Positions 42,368 to 52,395 of a DNA stretch of 64,000 nt are shown here, in pieces (the stretch's first letter is position 1; every line of letters begins with the position of its first letter). Below the pieces are notes generated by a model. It did not search any database and was not told the origin of the DNA. It saw nothing but the letters and a program-made list of their open reading frames with translations. The stretch comes from Duganella qianjiadongensis. GTDB lineage: Bacteria; Pseudomonadota; Gammaproteobacteria; Burkholderiales; Burkholderiaceae_D. The position numbers and the translations under genes are program-made. The stretch is taken from NCBI RefSeq assembly GCF_009857915.1, contig NZ_WWCM01000016.1, forward strand, positions 1 to 64,000, given 5' to 3'.

Positions 42368-43312
42368 ATGGCAGACGTATCCCTATTTTCCCACGAGCAA
42401 ATCGTTGGCATGCTGGCGGCGCTGCCGGATCCGGCATTCATTTTTACCCGCAGCGGGCGCTATGCCGCCCTGTTCGGCGGCGCCGACAACCGCTACTACC
42501 ACGACGGCAGTTCGCTGGTCGGTAAAACCATCGCCGATGTGCTCAGCGACGAGCGCGCCGAGTGGTTTGTCCAGCAGATAGGCATCGCGCTGGAGCGGCC
42601 CGGCATGCATGTGGTGGAGTACCCGCTGAGCGGACGCGATGTGCGCGGACTGGGTAACGAAGGCCCGCCCGACGTGATCTGGTTCGAAGGCCGGGTGCGG
42701 GCCCTTGGCTATCAGGTGCAGGGCGAAGATGCCGTGCTGTGGATCGCCAGCAATATTACCGCCAGTAAGCGGCTAGAAAAGCAGCTGCGCATGTTCAGCG
42801 AAACGGACTCGCTGACAGGGCTGGCCAACCGGCGCAAGCTGATGCAGATGCTCAACGAACATTACGAACTGCATGTGCGCTATGGCACGACCTGCGCCGT
42901 GCTAATTTTCGACATCGACGAATTCAAGGGCATCAACGACCGCTACGGCCACCTGTGCGGCGACCGCGCCCTGCAGAGTACCGCTGAGGTCTGCCGCGCC
43001 GTATTGCGCAGCACCGATTTTCCCGCCCGGCTGGGCGGTGACGAATTCGTCGTGCTGATGCCGCACACCAGCAGCGCGCTGGCCCAGCCCATCGCCGAAC
43101 GCCTGCGCCAGCGCGTCGCGGAAGAACTGCGCCTGCTGGAATCGCTGGGCGATGGTGCCACCATCAGCGGCGGTCTGAGCGAGATGCTGGCGGGCGACCA
43201 CTCCTTCGAAGATGTGCTCAAACGCGCCGATGCGGCGCTCTATAACGCAAAACGGCAGGGACGCAACCGCATCGCCTGCCATCTTCCCGCGCTGCGGGAA
43301 AGCGCGCTCTAA
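42368..43312 (+). CDS. PAS-GGDEF diguanylate cyclase
   Basis: I start it at the ATG at 42368 (314 residues); codons upstream in frame lack support. The first 135 residues form a PAS-like sensor (ALPDPAFIFTRSGRYAALFGG and DAVLWIASNITASKR). The GGDEF domain has an intact active site (GGDEF 223-227) and an RxxD inhibitory site (RSTD, 214-217). No membrane helix is present, so it is soluble. It is transcribed away from rraA, towards clpB. Confidence 0.93.
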   Translation: MADVSLFSHEQIVGMLAALPDPAFIFTRSGRYAALFGGADNRYYHDGSSLVGKTIADVLSDERAEWFVQQIGIALERPGMHVVEYPLSGRDVRGLGNEGPPDVIWFEGRVRALGYQVQGEDAVLWIASNITASKRLEKQLRMFSETDSLTGLANRRKLMQMLNEHYELHVRYGTTCAVLIFDIDEFKGINDRYGHLCGDRALQSTAEVCRAVLRSTDFPARLGGDEFVVLMPHTSSALAQPIAERLRQRVAEELRLLESLGDGATISGGLSEMLAGDHSFEDVLKRADAALYNAKRQGRNRIACHLPALRESAL

Positions 43313-43324
43313 CTGCCGCGCTAG

Positions 43325-43364
43325 CGCACTGCCGCACTACCAGTCTCGGCAGTGCGGCAGTGCG
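43325..43364. terminator. Hairpin between the diguanylate cyclase and clpB
   Basis: CGCACTGCCGCACT (43325-43338) is exactly complementary to 43351-43364, a 14-bp stem with a 12-base loop. It lies between convergent stops, followed by TTT on the plus strand, so it probably serves both genes. Confidence 0.8.
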
Positions 43365-43365
43365 T

Positions 43366-45948
43366 TTAGCTGAAACTCAGCTCGCCATCGCGTACATCCA
43401 CGTGGATGGTGTCTTTGGGGCCAAAGCGGCCTTGCAGTATCAGCTTGGAGAGCGGATTTTCGATCTGCTGCTGGATCGCCCGTTTCAGCGGCCGCGCACC
43501 ATATACGGGATCGTAACCGGCTTCGGCGATTTTCTGCAGAGCCTGATCCGTCACGACCAGCGTCATTTCCATGCGCGCCAGACGCTGTTCCAGTATCGCC
43601 AGCTGTATCTTGGCGATGGCGCCGATGTTCTTCTCGTCGAGGCCATGGAACACCACGATTTCATCGATACGGTTGATGAACTCGGGACGGAAGTGGCTGC
43701 GTACCTCGGCCATCACGGCCAGTTTCACCACGCCCGGATCGGCATCCTCCATCGCCTGCATCTTGTGCGAGCCCAGATTCGAAGTCATGATGATGACGGT
43801 GTTCTTGAAGTCCACCGTGCGCCCCTGCCCGTCCGTCATGCGGCCATCATCGAGCGCCTGCAGCAGCACGTTGAACACGTCGGGGTGAGCTTTCTCCACC
43901 TCGTCCAGCAGAATCACGCTGTAAGGCTTGCGCCGCACGGCTTCGGTCAGATAACCGCCTTCGTCATAGCCTACATAACCGGGCGGCGCGCCGATCAGAC
44001 GGGCTACCGAATGCTTCTCCATGAATTCGCTCATGTCGATGCGGATCAGCGCATCTTCCGTATCGAACAGGAAGCCGGCCAGCGCCTTGGTCAGTTCGGT
44101 TTTACCTACCCCCGTCGGGCCAAGGAACATGAAGGAACCGTATGGACGGTTAGGATCGGACAGACCGGCACGCGAACGGCGGATCGCGTCCGACACGGCG
44201 GCGATGGCCTCATCCTGCCCCACCACGCGTTCGTGCAGTTTGGCTTCGATGTGCAGCAGCTTGTCACGCTCGCCCTGCATCATGCGCGAGACGGGTATGC
44301 CGGTGGCACGCGACACCACCTCGGCGATTTCTTCTGCGCCCACTTCGGTGCGCAGCAGCTTGGGCTGGCTGGTACCGGTCTGGCTGGCCGAGGCCGATTC
44401 CGCCTGTTTCAGCTGGGCTTCCAGTTCCGGCAGACGGCCATACTGCAGCTCCGAGACGCGCTGCCAGTTGCTGTCGCGCGTAGCCTGTTCCATCTGCAGC
44501 TTGATGCGCTCGATTTCTTCCTTGATGTGGGTGCTGCCCTGCACGACCGACTTCTCGGCCTTGAGGATTTCTTCGTAGTCGTTCAATTCGCGCTGCAGAC
44601 GGCCGATTTCTTCCTCGATCAGTTCCAGACGGCGGCGCGAGCCTTCGTCCTTCTCCTTCTTCACCGCCTCCTTCTCGATCTTCAGCTGGATCAGACGGCG
44701 TTCCAGCTTATCCATCACCTCGGGCTTGGAATCGATCTCGATCTTGATCTTGGAGGCGGCTTCGTCGATCAGGTCGATCGCCTTATCGGGCAGGAAGCGG
44801 TCGGTGATATAGCGGTGCGACAGTTCCGCCGCCGCGATGATGGCGGCATCCGAAATCGCTACCTTGTGGTGCAGCTCATATTTGTCCTGCAGGCCGCGCA
44901 GTATCGCAATGGTGGCTTCCACCGAAGGCTCGTCCACCAGTATCTTCTGGAAGCGGCGCTCCAGCGCAGCGTCCTTCTCGATGTATTTGCGGTATTCATC
45001 GAGCGTGGTAGCGCCCACGCAGTGCAGCTCGCCACGGGCCAGCGCAGGTTTCAGCATATTGCCGGCGTCCATGGCCCCTTCGGCCTTGCCGGCGCCCACC
45101 ATGGTGTGCATCTCGTCGATGAACACGATGGTCTGGCCTTCGTCCATGGCCAGCTCTTTCAGCACGGCTTTCAGACGTTCCTCGAATTCGCCGCGGAACT
45201 TGGCCCCCGCCACCAGCGCCGCCATGTCGAGCGAGAGTACGCGCTTGCCTTTGAGCGAATCAGGCACCTCGTTGTTGACGATACGCTGGGCCAGACCTTC
45301 CACGATGGCGGTCTTGCCCACGCCCGGTTCGCCGATCAGCACCGGATTGTTCTTGGAGCGGCGCTGCAGCACCTGTATGGCGCGGCGGATTTCGTCATCG
45401 CGCCCGATCACGGGATCGAGCTTGCCGGCGCGGGCCCGTTCGGTCAGGTCCAGCGTGTATTTTTTCAGCGCCTCGCGCTGGCCTTCGGCATCCTGATTAT
45501 CCACTTTGGCACCGCCGCGCACGGCCTCGATAGCGGCCTCCAGTGCCTTGCGGGTCAGGCCGTTTTCGCGCGCCAGCTTGCCGGCATCGGATTTGTCGTC
45601 CGTCAGCGCCAGCAGCACCATCTCGCTGGAGATGAACTGGTCGTTGCGCTTCTGCGCTTCCTTGTCGGACAGATTGAGTACCGCGATCAGTTCGCGGCTG
45701 GCCTGTACGTCGCCATTGGTGCCGGAGACTTTAGGCAGGCGTTCGAGCGAACTGCCCAGCGCCTTGATCAGGCCACCGAGATTGACCCCGGCGCGCTGCA
45801 GCAGCGAACGGGCGCTGCCATCGTTCTGGTTCAGCAGCGCGGTCAGCAGGTGGACCGGCTCGATATACTGGTTGTCATTGCCCACCGCCAGACTTTGCGA
45901 GTCCGACAGGGCTTCCTGTAACTTGGTCGTGAGTTTGTCCTGACGCAT
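43366..45948 (-). CDS. clpB: ATP-dependent disaggregase ClpB
   Basis: ClpB rescues aggregated proteins together with DnaK. The 860-residue protein has an N-terminal Clp repeat domain, two AAA+ modules with Walker A motifs GEPGVGKT and GPTGVGKT, and the long coiled-coil middle domain (about 400-540) that contacts DnaK. A sigma-32 promoter lies upstream. Length and domain order are normal. Confidence 0.97.
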   Translation of the reverse strand: MRQDKLTTKLQEALSDSQSLAVGNDNQYIEPVHLLTALLNQNDGSARSLLQRAGVNLGGLIKALGSSLERLPKVSGTNGDVQASRELIAVLNLSDKEAQKRNDQFISSEMVLLALTDDKSDAGKLARENGLTRKALEAAIEAVRGGAKVDNQDAEGQREALKKYTLDLTERARAGKLDPVIGRDDEIRRAIQVLQRRSKNNPVLIGEPGVGKTAIVEGLAQRIVNNEVPDSLKGKRVLSLDMAALVAGAKFRGEFEERLKAVLKELAMDEGQTIVFIDEMHTMVGAGKAEGAMDAGNMLKPALARGELHCVGATTLDEYRKYIEKDAALERRFQKILVDEPSVEATIAILRGLQDKYELHHKVAISDAAIIAAAELSHRYITDRFLPDKAIDLIDEAASKIKIEIDSKPEVMDKLERRLIQLKIEKEAVKKEKDEGSRRRLELIEEEIGRLQRELNDYEEILKAEKSVVQGSTHIKEEIERIKLQMEQATRDSNWQRVSELQYGRLPELEAQLKQAESASASQTGTSQPKLLRTEVGAEEIAEVVSRATGIPVSRMMQGERDKLLHIEAKLHERVVGQDEAIAAVSDAIRRSRAGLSDPNRPYGSFMFLGPTGVGKTELTKALAGFLFDTEDALIRIDMSEFMEKHSVARLIGAPPGYVGYDEGGYLTEAVRRKPYSVILLDEVEKAHPDVFNVLLQALDDGRMTDGQGRTVDFKNTVIIMTSNLGSHKMQAMEDADPGVVKLAVMAEVRSHFRPEFINRIDEIVVFHGLDEKNIGAIAKIQLAILEQRLARMEMTLVVTDQALQKIAEAGYDPVYGARPLKRAIQQQIENPLSKLILQGRFGPKDTIHVDVRDGELSFS

Positions 45949-45980
45949 GGTGTTGCTCCCATCAATTTAACTTATCACCC

Positions 45981-46008
45981 AGATAGGGTTGATCAATTAC
46001 ATTTCAAG
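45981..46008 (-). promoter_or_regulatory. Sigma-32 heat-shock promoter of clpB
   Basis: The minus strand has CTTGAAA (46008-46002), a 13-bp spacer and CCCTATCT (45988-45981), close to the sigma-32 consensus CTTGAAA/CCCCATnT. The clpB start follows about 30 bp later. Confidence 0.9.
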
Positions 46009-46067
46009 GATTCACCGATTTATTTCATAATTCCATGACCTAGATCAAGTCTACCCATTTTGACAAC

Positions 46068-46544
46068 TTATCTAGCCCATTTCTCCAGTGCCACGTCATC
46101 GCTGACGCGGGCATCGACCCAGCGCCCGCCCTCCGGCGTCTGCTCTTTCTTCCAGAACGGCGCTTCCGTTTTCAGATAGTCGATGATGAATTCGCAGGCG
46201 GCAAAGGCCTCGCCACGGTGCGCCGCGGTCACGGCCACCAGCACGATCTGCTCCATCGGTTTGAGCGGTCCCACCCGGTGTATCACCAGCGCGCCGAAGA
46301 TATCCCAGCGCGCCCTGGCCTGCTCGATGATGCGCTGGATGGACTGCTCCGTCATGCCCGGATAGTGTTCCAGTTCCATTTCCGCCACGCTGGCGCCCTC
46401 GTTCAGGTCGCGCACCGTGCCGACAAAGCTGACGATGGCGCCCACGCCCGGCTGGGCGGCGCGCAGCTGCGCCAGTTCCGTACTCAGATCGAAATCCTGC
46501 TGCTGCACCCGCACGGCGCTGCCTTCCTGTCCAATGGCGGCCAT
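46068..46544 (-). CDS. moaE: Molybdopterin synthase catalytic subunit
   Basis: MoaE, together with MoaD, adds sulfur to precursor Z to form molybdopterin. The 158-residue protein has VGAIVSFVGTVRDLNEG, LVIHRVGPLKPMEQIV and KTEAPFWKKEQ, which are family hallmarks. MoaD is not adjacent. It overlaps the DUF349 stop by one base (TGATG), so translation is coupled. Confidence 0.95.
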   Translation of the reverse strand: MAAIGQEGSAVRVQQQDFDLSTELAQLRAAQPGVGAIVSFVGTVRDLNEGASVAEMELEHYPGMTEQSIQRIIEQARARWDIFGALVIHRVGPLKPMEQIVLVAVTAAHRGEAFAACEFIIDYLKTEAPFWKKEQTPEGGRWVDARVSDDVALEKWAR

Positions 46545-49081
46545 CAGCGCTCGCCTCCGCCGATGCGGCGGAACAGCGCCTCGATGCGGCTCACCGTACG
46601 CTCATCGGCCAGCGCCGGCATGGCGCACAGCTGCAGATAGGCGGCGGTGGCGCTTTGCGGCTTCTGGCCCGATTTCAGCGACGACTGCAGCACCTCCACC
46701 TGCATCTTCAGGCGCTCGCGGGCAAACTCGCTGCCGCTATCCACCCCTGCCACGATTTCCAGCCGCAGTACTTCGTCGCGCAGGCGGCGACGGTTGGCTT
46801 CCAGCTGGGCCAGATAGGCACCGGCATCGCCGCCGAGCAGCGCCAGCGCCGCATTGAAGCGGCCAACCAGCGCTTTTTCGTATTCGCCGCCCAGCTTGGG
46901 CACGGCGCTCCAGCGCTCCTGCCATTGCGCCGCGCTGGCCCCGTCGGCTGCCGCTACGCCTTGCGCCAGACTGGTCTCCAGCGACTGGCACAGCCGCAGC
47001 TTGTCGCGCAGGGCATTCGCCTGTGCCGCGCCGCTACGGCGGCGGATAGCGTCGGCCTGCGCCTGCACCTGTGCCTGTGCAGCCTGATAGCGCTGGCTGA
47101 TGCGCGCTTCCGCAGCACGCGGCACAATGCCCGCATGCTGCCAGGCGCTGGCCGTCTCGCGCAGCAGCGCGGCAATGGCGGCCAGCTGGGCCTTTTCGTC
47201 GCCACTGAAAGTGGCCGTTTCCAGTTGCGCGCACAGTGCTTCGCGCGCATGCAGGTGGGCTTTGCGTTCGTGGTCGGCCGCATGTGCCACTTCCTTGCGC
47301 TTGTTGTAGACGGCATCGCAGGCGGCACGGAAGCGCTGCCACAGCGCCTGTTCCGCCTTGCGTTCCAGCGGCAGCGCCTTGGCCTGTTCCTGCCAGCGTT
47401 CCTGCAGGCGCTTGAGCAGATCGAGCACATGGCGCTCGCCCGGCTGCAGCTGCTCGGCTTCCTGTATCAGCTGTTCGCGCCGCGTCACTTCGATCTTGCG
47501 CTGCTGCGTCAGCGGCGCCAGCAGCTGGCCCAGCGCCTTGTCGAACGCCTGTTCCAGCTTGCGCTTTTCCTTGCGCTCCATGGCGCCCAGCCGGGTCCAC
47601 ATCTGGCGCAAACGCTGTCCTGCTGCCGCCACATTCTTCAGATCGACGCCTTCCGCCGCAGCCTGCGCCAGGGCGCGGGTTTCTTCGATCAGGGCTTGCG
47701 CCTTGCTTGCATTAGCATGACGTTCATCGGCCAGCTGCTTGAAGTGGGCCGCTGCCGGGGCATAGGCCGTGGTGCAGGCGCGGTCGAAGCGCTCCCACAG
47801 ACTGCGCGGTGCATGGCCGGAGACGGCATCGAGCGCTTTCCAGCGTTCGCGCATGCTGCCCACCTTCTTGGCCAGTTCGCTCATCGCCAGCCCCAGCGCA
47901 GGCAGTTCTTCCACCACTTTCACCAGCTCTTCGCGCGAGACGTTGCCGCTCCAGCGTGCCCAGTCGCTCAGCCGCTTCAATTCGGCGCGCAGGTGATTAA
48001 GGCGCTCCGTCACGGCAGGCGAGAGGCGGCTCTTGTGCTCCTTGAGCCATTTGTCATGCTCTGCAGCGGCATGCAGCAAACCCTGCTCCAGCGCCTGTTC
48101 CAGCGCATCGAGGGTGCTGAGGAATTGCGGATCGGTGGCCGCCGGCTTGGCAGCACGGCTGGCGCCAGCAGCGCCGGACTTGCCAGCCGGCGCCGGCTGG
48201 CTGGACACCTGCGCAACGTTTGCTGCCCCGGCCGCGGGCGCGGCACTGGCCGCATCATCGTGCGCGCCCACGCCATCGGCCACAGTGCCCGTCTGCGCCG
48301 CAGCAGTGGCACCCGGCACCGTTCCGGCGCTAACAGGCGCTGCCACCGGCGCGGCACTCGCGCTGGCTGCCATGGCCGCACGGGCCTGCTGCAAGGCCGC
48401 CGCGTAATCACTCAGCAGATGGCGCGGCAAGGCCGCATGTTCGGGCGCCTGTTCGCAACGCTGATAATCCGCAGTGTGGCTGGCGATGGCCGCTTCCAGC
48501 ACGGCCTGATCCGGCCCGGCCTGCAGCAACTGGCGCAAAGCGGCCAGCGCATCGATAGTCTGGCGCTGCAACTGCATCTGCGCCTGCAGCCGCGCATCGA
48601 GTGCAGCGCGCTGGCTGGCGTAACTGTCCGCCTGCGCGGCATCGGCGCTGGTGATGCGCCACTGCCGATCCAGTTCGGCCACCTGATTGGGGGTGAGTTT
48701 TTCGTCGGCCAGCAAACGCGCGGCCAGTTCCAGACAGGCTGCCGCCTTGCGCTGTTCGGCCTCGTGGTAGCGGATCGCATCGAGCCGGCCCTGCATCAGC
48801 TTGGCCACGCGCCGGTCGGTATTGCGCATGGCCTGCAGCACCTGTTCCAGCTGCGGCAGGCTGCGCACATGTTCGGCCGCCTGCAGACGCACGCCGGCAA
48901 ATTCGCTTTGCAGTATCAGCGCCACGGCCGCCGCTTCATCTCCGGCCAGTGCCGCAGCCTGGCGGGTCTGCTGTTCGCGTCGTTCGGCCGACGCGGCTGC
49001 GGCAGTGCTGGGCGCAGTCTCCGTCGCGGCAGGTGCTACGCCGGCGTTCTCGCCGTTGCGCTTGAAGATGAATTCGAACAT
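46544..49081 (-). CDS. DUF349 domain protein, long coiled coil
   Basis: The 845-residue protein is almost entirely helical and Ala/Gln/Arg-rich, with repeated DUF349 units (for example LWERFDRACTTAY, LWQRFRAACDAVYN and WQERW segments). An Ala/Pro-rich linker near residues 230-320 separates an N-terminal helical part. DUF349 proteins are widespread but of unknown function. The start has an ATG near 49081 (MFEFIFKRNG), the usual beginning of this family. Confidence 0.9.
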   Translation of the reverse strand: MFEFIFKRNGENAGVAPAATETAPSTAAAASAERREQQTRQAAALAGDEAAAVALILQSEFAGVRLQAAEHVRSLPQLEQVLQAMRNTDRRVAKLMQGRLDAIRYHEAEQRKAAACLELAARLLADEKLTPNQVAELDRQWRITSADAAQADSYASQRAALDARLQAQMQLQRQTIDALAALRQLLQAGPDQAVLEAAIASHTADYQRCEQAPEHAALPRHLLSDYAAALQQARAAMAASASAAPVAAPVSAGTVPGATAAAQTGTVADGVGAHDDAASAAPAAGAANVAQVSSQPAPAGKSGAAGASRAAKPAATDPQFLSTLDALEQALEQGLLHAAAEHDKWLKEHKSRLSPAVTERLNHLRAELKRLSDWARWSGNVSREELVKVVEELPALGLAMSELAKKVGSMRERWKALDAVSGHAPRSLWERFDRACTTAYAPAAAHFKQLADERHANASKAQALIEETRALAQAAAEGVDLKNVAAAGQRLRQMWTRLGAMERKEKRKLEQAFDKALGQLLAPLTQQRKIEVTRREQLIQEAEQLQPGERHVLDLLKRLQERWQEQAKALPLERKAEQALWQRFRAACDAVYNKRKEVAHAADHERKAHLHAREALCAQLETATFSGDEKAQLAAIAALLRETASAWQHAGIVPRAAEARISQRYQAAQAQVQAQADAIRRRSGAAQANALRDKLRLCQSLETSLAQGVAAADGASAAQWQERWSAVPKLGGEYEKALVGRFNAALALLGGDAGAYLAQLEANRRRLRDEVLRLEIVAGVDSGSEFARERLKMQVEVLQSSLKSGQKPQSATAAYLQLCAMPALADERTVSRIEALFRRIGGGER

Positions 49082-49149
49082 GATGCGCTATGAAGTATCT
49101 AAAACCACCATCATAGCAAAGCAGAGAAAATTTGCCTGTTACTGAGCGC

Positions 49150-49821
49150 TTATTTCGCTGCCGGCACTTCCCGTTCGGCGCGTGGCCGCAGACGAGGCGC
49201 GGCGGGAATGGCGCCATCATGCGCACTATGCAGGTCTATCATCGGTAATACCTGCAGGCGCGGCATGTTGATCGGCGCAGTCTCGGCCAGCGGCGCAGGC
49301 GGCGCCGAACGCTTGAGCTCCTCCACTCGCTTGTCATGCAGCATCAATTGATTCGCCAGAGAAAACCACGCATCGCCAGCGATGCTGTTGCGCGCCATCG
49401 CAAACAGTTCATGCTCTTCCTTTTCCAGCTTTTGCAGCATGGCATTGCAGAATGCTTCGATGTGATCGCTGATGCGCTGCACCTGCCCTTCGCCCGCATC
49501 GGCCAGCACTTCGGCCTGCTCCTGCAGCGCGCGGATAGCCGCCAGCGCCGACTGGTTAAGCCGGCTCAGTTCTTCGATCAGCTGGTCGGCGCGCTCGGTA
49601 GCAGCACGCAAGGCAGGAATCAGATACATTTCGGTCTTGCGCCACTGGCAAGCCTGATACAGGGTGCTCAGGCTGTTGCAGGCATATTCGAGCTGAGCCA
49701 GATTGACGCTATTCTGCTGCTTGAGCGTGGTGCGCACATATTGCTGGAAACCCAATAGATTAAGACGAACACTGGCTTGTTCGACCGAAAGAGCGACTAG
49801 GGCATATGTGGCGGTTAACAT
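49150..49821 (-). CDS. Helical protein, possibly hemerythrin-like
   Basis: I place the start at the ATG at 49821, preceded by GGAGTCAG, giving 223 residues. The sequence is helical throughout, with LEKEEHELFAMARNSIAGDAW and a later LMLHDKRVEEL that could supply metal ligands of a hemerythrin-like bundle. The evidence for a metal site is weak. The last 40 residues are Pro/Ala-rich. The function is unknown. Confidence 0.6.
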   Translation of the reverse strand: MLTATYALVALSVEQASVRLNLLGFQQYVRTTLKQQNSVNLAQLEYACNSLSTLYQACQWRKTEMYLIPALRAATERADQLIEELSRLNQSALAAIRALQEQAEVLADAGEGQVQRISDHIEAFCNAMLQKLEKEEHELFAMARNSIAGDAWFSLANQLMLHDKRVEELKRSAPPAPLAETAPINMPRLQVLPMIDLHSAHDGAIPAAPRLRPRAEREVPAAK

Positions 49822-49962
49822 TCTGACTCCCAAAGCTGTGGTGTAGCCAGACCGGATGGCTGGCAAAAGCGGAAGTAAAAGTGTAAATAAAGCCGACAAC
49901 CACGCTTTGACTTAAAACAAAACGGCGCGCTTCCCCAATATAGCGCAAACAGGGGGGAAACG

Positions 49963-52377
49963 CTATCGTAATGGCAACTGCAACCGTACCAGCCCTGCCT
50001 CCGGGTGTGGCAGCACGCTGCCGCCGAAATGGCGCACCAGTTTCTGCACACCGAGATTTTCGGCCAGCGCATCGCCCACAATCTGCGCCGTGCCATGGCT
50101 GCGGAAGTAATCGACCAGCTTCTGGAACAGGATATAGCCCAGCCCCTGCCCCTTCAGATCGGAGCGGATGATGATGGCAAATTCGGCCGCCTGATTGTCG
50201 GCATCGGCGATGGCACGCACCACACCCAGCGTCTCCGGCTGGCCGTCCGCCCCCGTGCGGGTGGCAATAAAGGCCATGGCGCGGTCGTAATCGATCTGGG
50301 TCAGGCGCGCCAGCTGGCCGGGCGGCAGCTCGCGCATGGCGGTAAAGAAGCGCAGCCGCACGTCGTCCGGATCGAGCGCAGCGAAAAACACCTGATGCTG
50401 GGGCGCGTCTTCGGGCCGGATGGGGCGCAGCAGGATTTTGCCGCCGCCCCAGGCTAGTTCCTGCTCCAGTTCCTGCGGATAGGGCCGGATCGCCATGGCG
50501 CGATGGCCGCGCGCGGGGCCCAGCGCGATCTGCGCGCCCAGCGCCACCACGCTGCCGTCCAGCACCAGCAGCGGGTTCAGGTCCAGCGCGGCCAGCTGTG
50601 GCAGATCGGCCACCATATCGGCCACCTGCACCAGCGTGCGGCACAAAGCATCGGCATCGGCAGCCGTCTGCGCCTGCTGCAGCAGGCGCGCTACCCGGGT
50701 GCGGCTCACCATATCGCGCGCCAGCACCATATTTAAAGGCGGCAGGCCCGCGGCGCGGTCAGCCGCCACTTGCGCCGCCAGCCCGCCCTGGCCGAAATAC
50801 AGCACCGGCCCGAACACCGCATCGGTGCTGATTTCGATGCGCGCTGCCGCCAGCGTGGTGCCAGCCTCCGCAGCCTGCTGCGGCGTGGCCAGCGCTATGC
50901 CATAGCTGGCCAGCAGACTGCGCAAATCGCTATCGGACAGGCTGGTCTGGCCACCTTCCTGCGCGGCCGCCACCAGTGCCTGTGCCGCCGCCCGCTCCGG
51001 CGCCGAAGTGGCCGCCAGCTGGGCCGGCACCTCCATCAGCAAATCCTGATTGCGCCGGTACTGGGCGATCTGCAGGAAACCATGCACGGCCTTTTCCGGC
51101 GTGTCGTAGGTCGGCAGACCGGCTTCGGCAAACACCTGCCGCGCAGCCGCCACGGCGCTGCCACCGAGCCAGCAACTGAGCACATTTTTACTGGCGCCGC
51201 GCAGCAGCGGAGCGATCGCCGTGGCGATCTGCTGGCTATCCACCATGGCCGTGGGCGCGTGCAGAAACAGCAGCGCATCGGCACTGGTTTCGTGCAGCAG
51301 TGCTTCCACTGCCGCCTGATAATGGGCTACCGGCACATCAGCCAGCAGCGCCACGGGGTTGCTGGGCTGGGCGCAGGTACGCTTGAGCAGCAGCTGCGAT
51401 TCGGCCGACAGCGGCGCCAGCTGGGCGCCACCGGCCAGCAGCGCATCGGCGGCGATCAGGCCCAGCCCCACGCCATTACTGAGCACCGCCAGCCGTTCGC
51501 CCCGCTGGGGGCGCTGGCGCGCCAGCGTTTCCACGGCGTCGAACAGGTCTTCGATGGAGCTTACCCTTAGCATGCCGGCGCGCCGGATCGCCGCATCGAA
51601 CACCAGATCGGCGCCGGGCCGGGCATCGCGCCCCACTTTCAGCACGATCACCGGCTTGCCGCGTGCGGCCAGCCGGCCGGCCGACATGAATTTACGCGCA
51701 CAGCAGACCTGTTCGATACACAGCAATATCGCCTCGGTGGCGCTATCGGCCGCCAGATAGTCGAGCACATCGCCGAAATCCACATCAGCAGTTTCGCCCA
51801 TGGTGAGGAAGCGGGAAAAGCCGATGCCGTGCAGGCTGGCCCAGTCCAGCATGGCCGTGCCCAGCGCGCCGGACTGCGCCACAAACGCCAGCTTGCCGGG
51901 TGTGGCCGGAATATGGGTAAAGCTGGCATTTAGTCCCAGCGCAGGGGTCTGCAGGCCCACGCTGCCCGGCCCGAGGATGCGTACCTGATGGCGCTTGGCG
52001 GCAGCCAGCATGGCCTGCTGCAGACTGCGCCCGCCGCTATGGATCTGATCCAGTCCGGCCGTCATGACGATGGCAGCGCGCGTGCCGCGCGCGCCCAGTT
52101 CCGCAATCAAGCCGGGTATCGTCGCTGGCGGCGTGCACAGTATGGCCAGTTCTGGCGCGGCCGGCAATGCCGCCACCCGCGCATAGCACGGCAGCCCCTG
52201 CAGATTCTGGTGGCGCGGATTGAGCGGCCAGATAGCGCGACCACTCCCGCCCTGCGCAGCATGGGCCTGCAGCAGATTGGCCAGCACCCGTGTGCCGATA
52301 CGGTGCGGCTTGTCGGAAGCACCGATCACTGCCACCGAACGTGGCTGGAACATGCGGTCGAGATATTTGATGCTCAT
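49963..52377 (-). CDS. Pat-type protein acetyltransferase: CoA ligase (ADP-forming)-like plus GNAT domain
   Basis: The 804-residue protein has an N-terminal CoA-binding domain (MFQPRSVAVIGASDKPHRIG), a ligase-CoA region (about 150-440) and a C-terminal GNAT domain (from about 645, with GLGYILFQKLVDYF). Relatives such as PatZ/Pat acetylate lysines, for example on acetyl-CoA synthetase. The ATP-grasp part is short: YGIALATPQQAAE is followed almost directly by AVFGPVLYFGQGG, without the usual stretch containing the HKSDVGG motif. Synthetase activity is therefore unlikely, while acetyl transfer may remain. It is a single gene upstream of the helical protein. Confidence 0.88.
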   Translation of the reverse strand: MSIKYLDRMFQPRSVAVIGASDKPHRIGTRVLANLLQAHAAQGGSGRAIWPLNPRHQNLQGLPCYARVAALPAAPELAILCTPPATIPGLIAELGARGTRAAIVMTAGLDQIHSGGRSLQQAMLAAAKRHQVRILGPGSVGLQTPALGLNASFTHIPATPGKLAFVAQSGALGTAMLDWASLHGIGFSRFLTMGETADVDFGDVLDYLAADSATEAILLCIEQVCCARKFMSAGRLAARGKPVIVLKVGRDARPGADLVFDAAIRRAGMLRVSSIEDLFDAVETLARQRPQRGERLAVLSNGVGLGLIAADALLAGGAQLAPLSAESQLLLKRTCAQPSNPVALLADVPVAHYQAAVEALLHETSADALLFLHAPTAMVDSQQIATAIAPLLRGASKNVLSCWLGGSAVAAARQVFAEAGLPTYDTPEKAVHGFLQIAQYRRNQDLLMEVPAQLAATSAPERAAAQALVAAAQEGGQTSLSDSDLRSLLASYGIALATPQQAAEAGTTLAAARIEISTDAVFGPVLYFGQGGLAAQVAADRAAGLPPLNMVLARDMVSRTRVARLLQQAQTAADADALCRTLVQVADMVADLPQLAALDLNPLLVLDGSVVALGAQIALGPARGHRAMAIRPYPQELEQELAWGGGKILLRPIRPEDAPQHQVFFAALDPDDVRLRFFTAMRELPPGQLARLTQIDYDRAMAFIATRTGADGQPETLGVVRAIADADNQAAEFAIIIRSDLKGQGLGYILFQKLVDYFRSHGTAQIVGDALAENLGVQKLVRHFGGSVLPHPEAGLVRLQLPLR

Positions 52378-52395
52378 GGCGCCAGTGCTCCTGCC

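Noticed and set aside
43360..45921. 853-codon plus-strand frame opposite clpB
   Set aside because: It is a mirror of the clpB coding sequence, with no ribosome binding site or domain, so it is a shadow.
46655..49093. 812-codon plus-strand frame opposite the DUF349 gene
   Set aside because: Composition and position show it to be the antisense of an Ala/Gln-rich coiled-coil gene.
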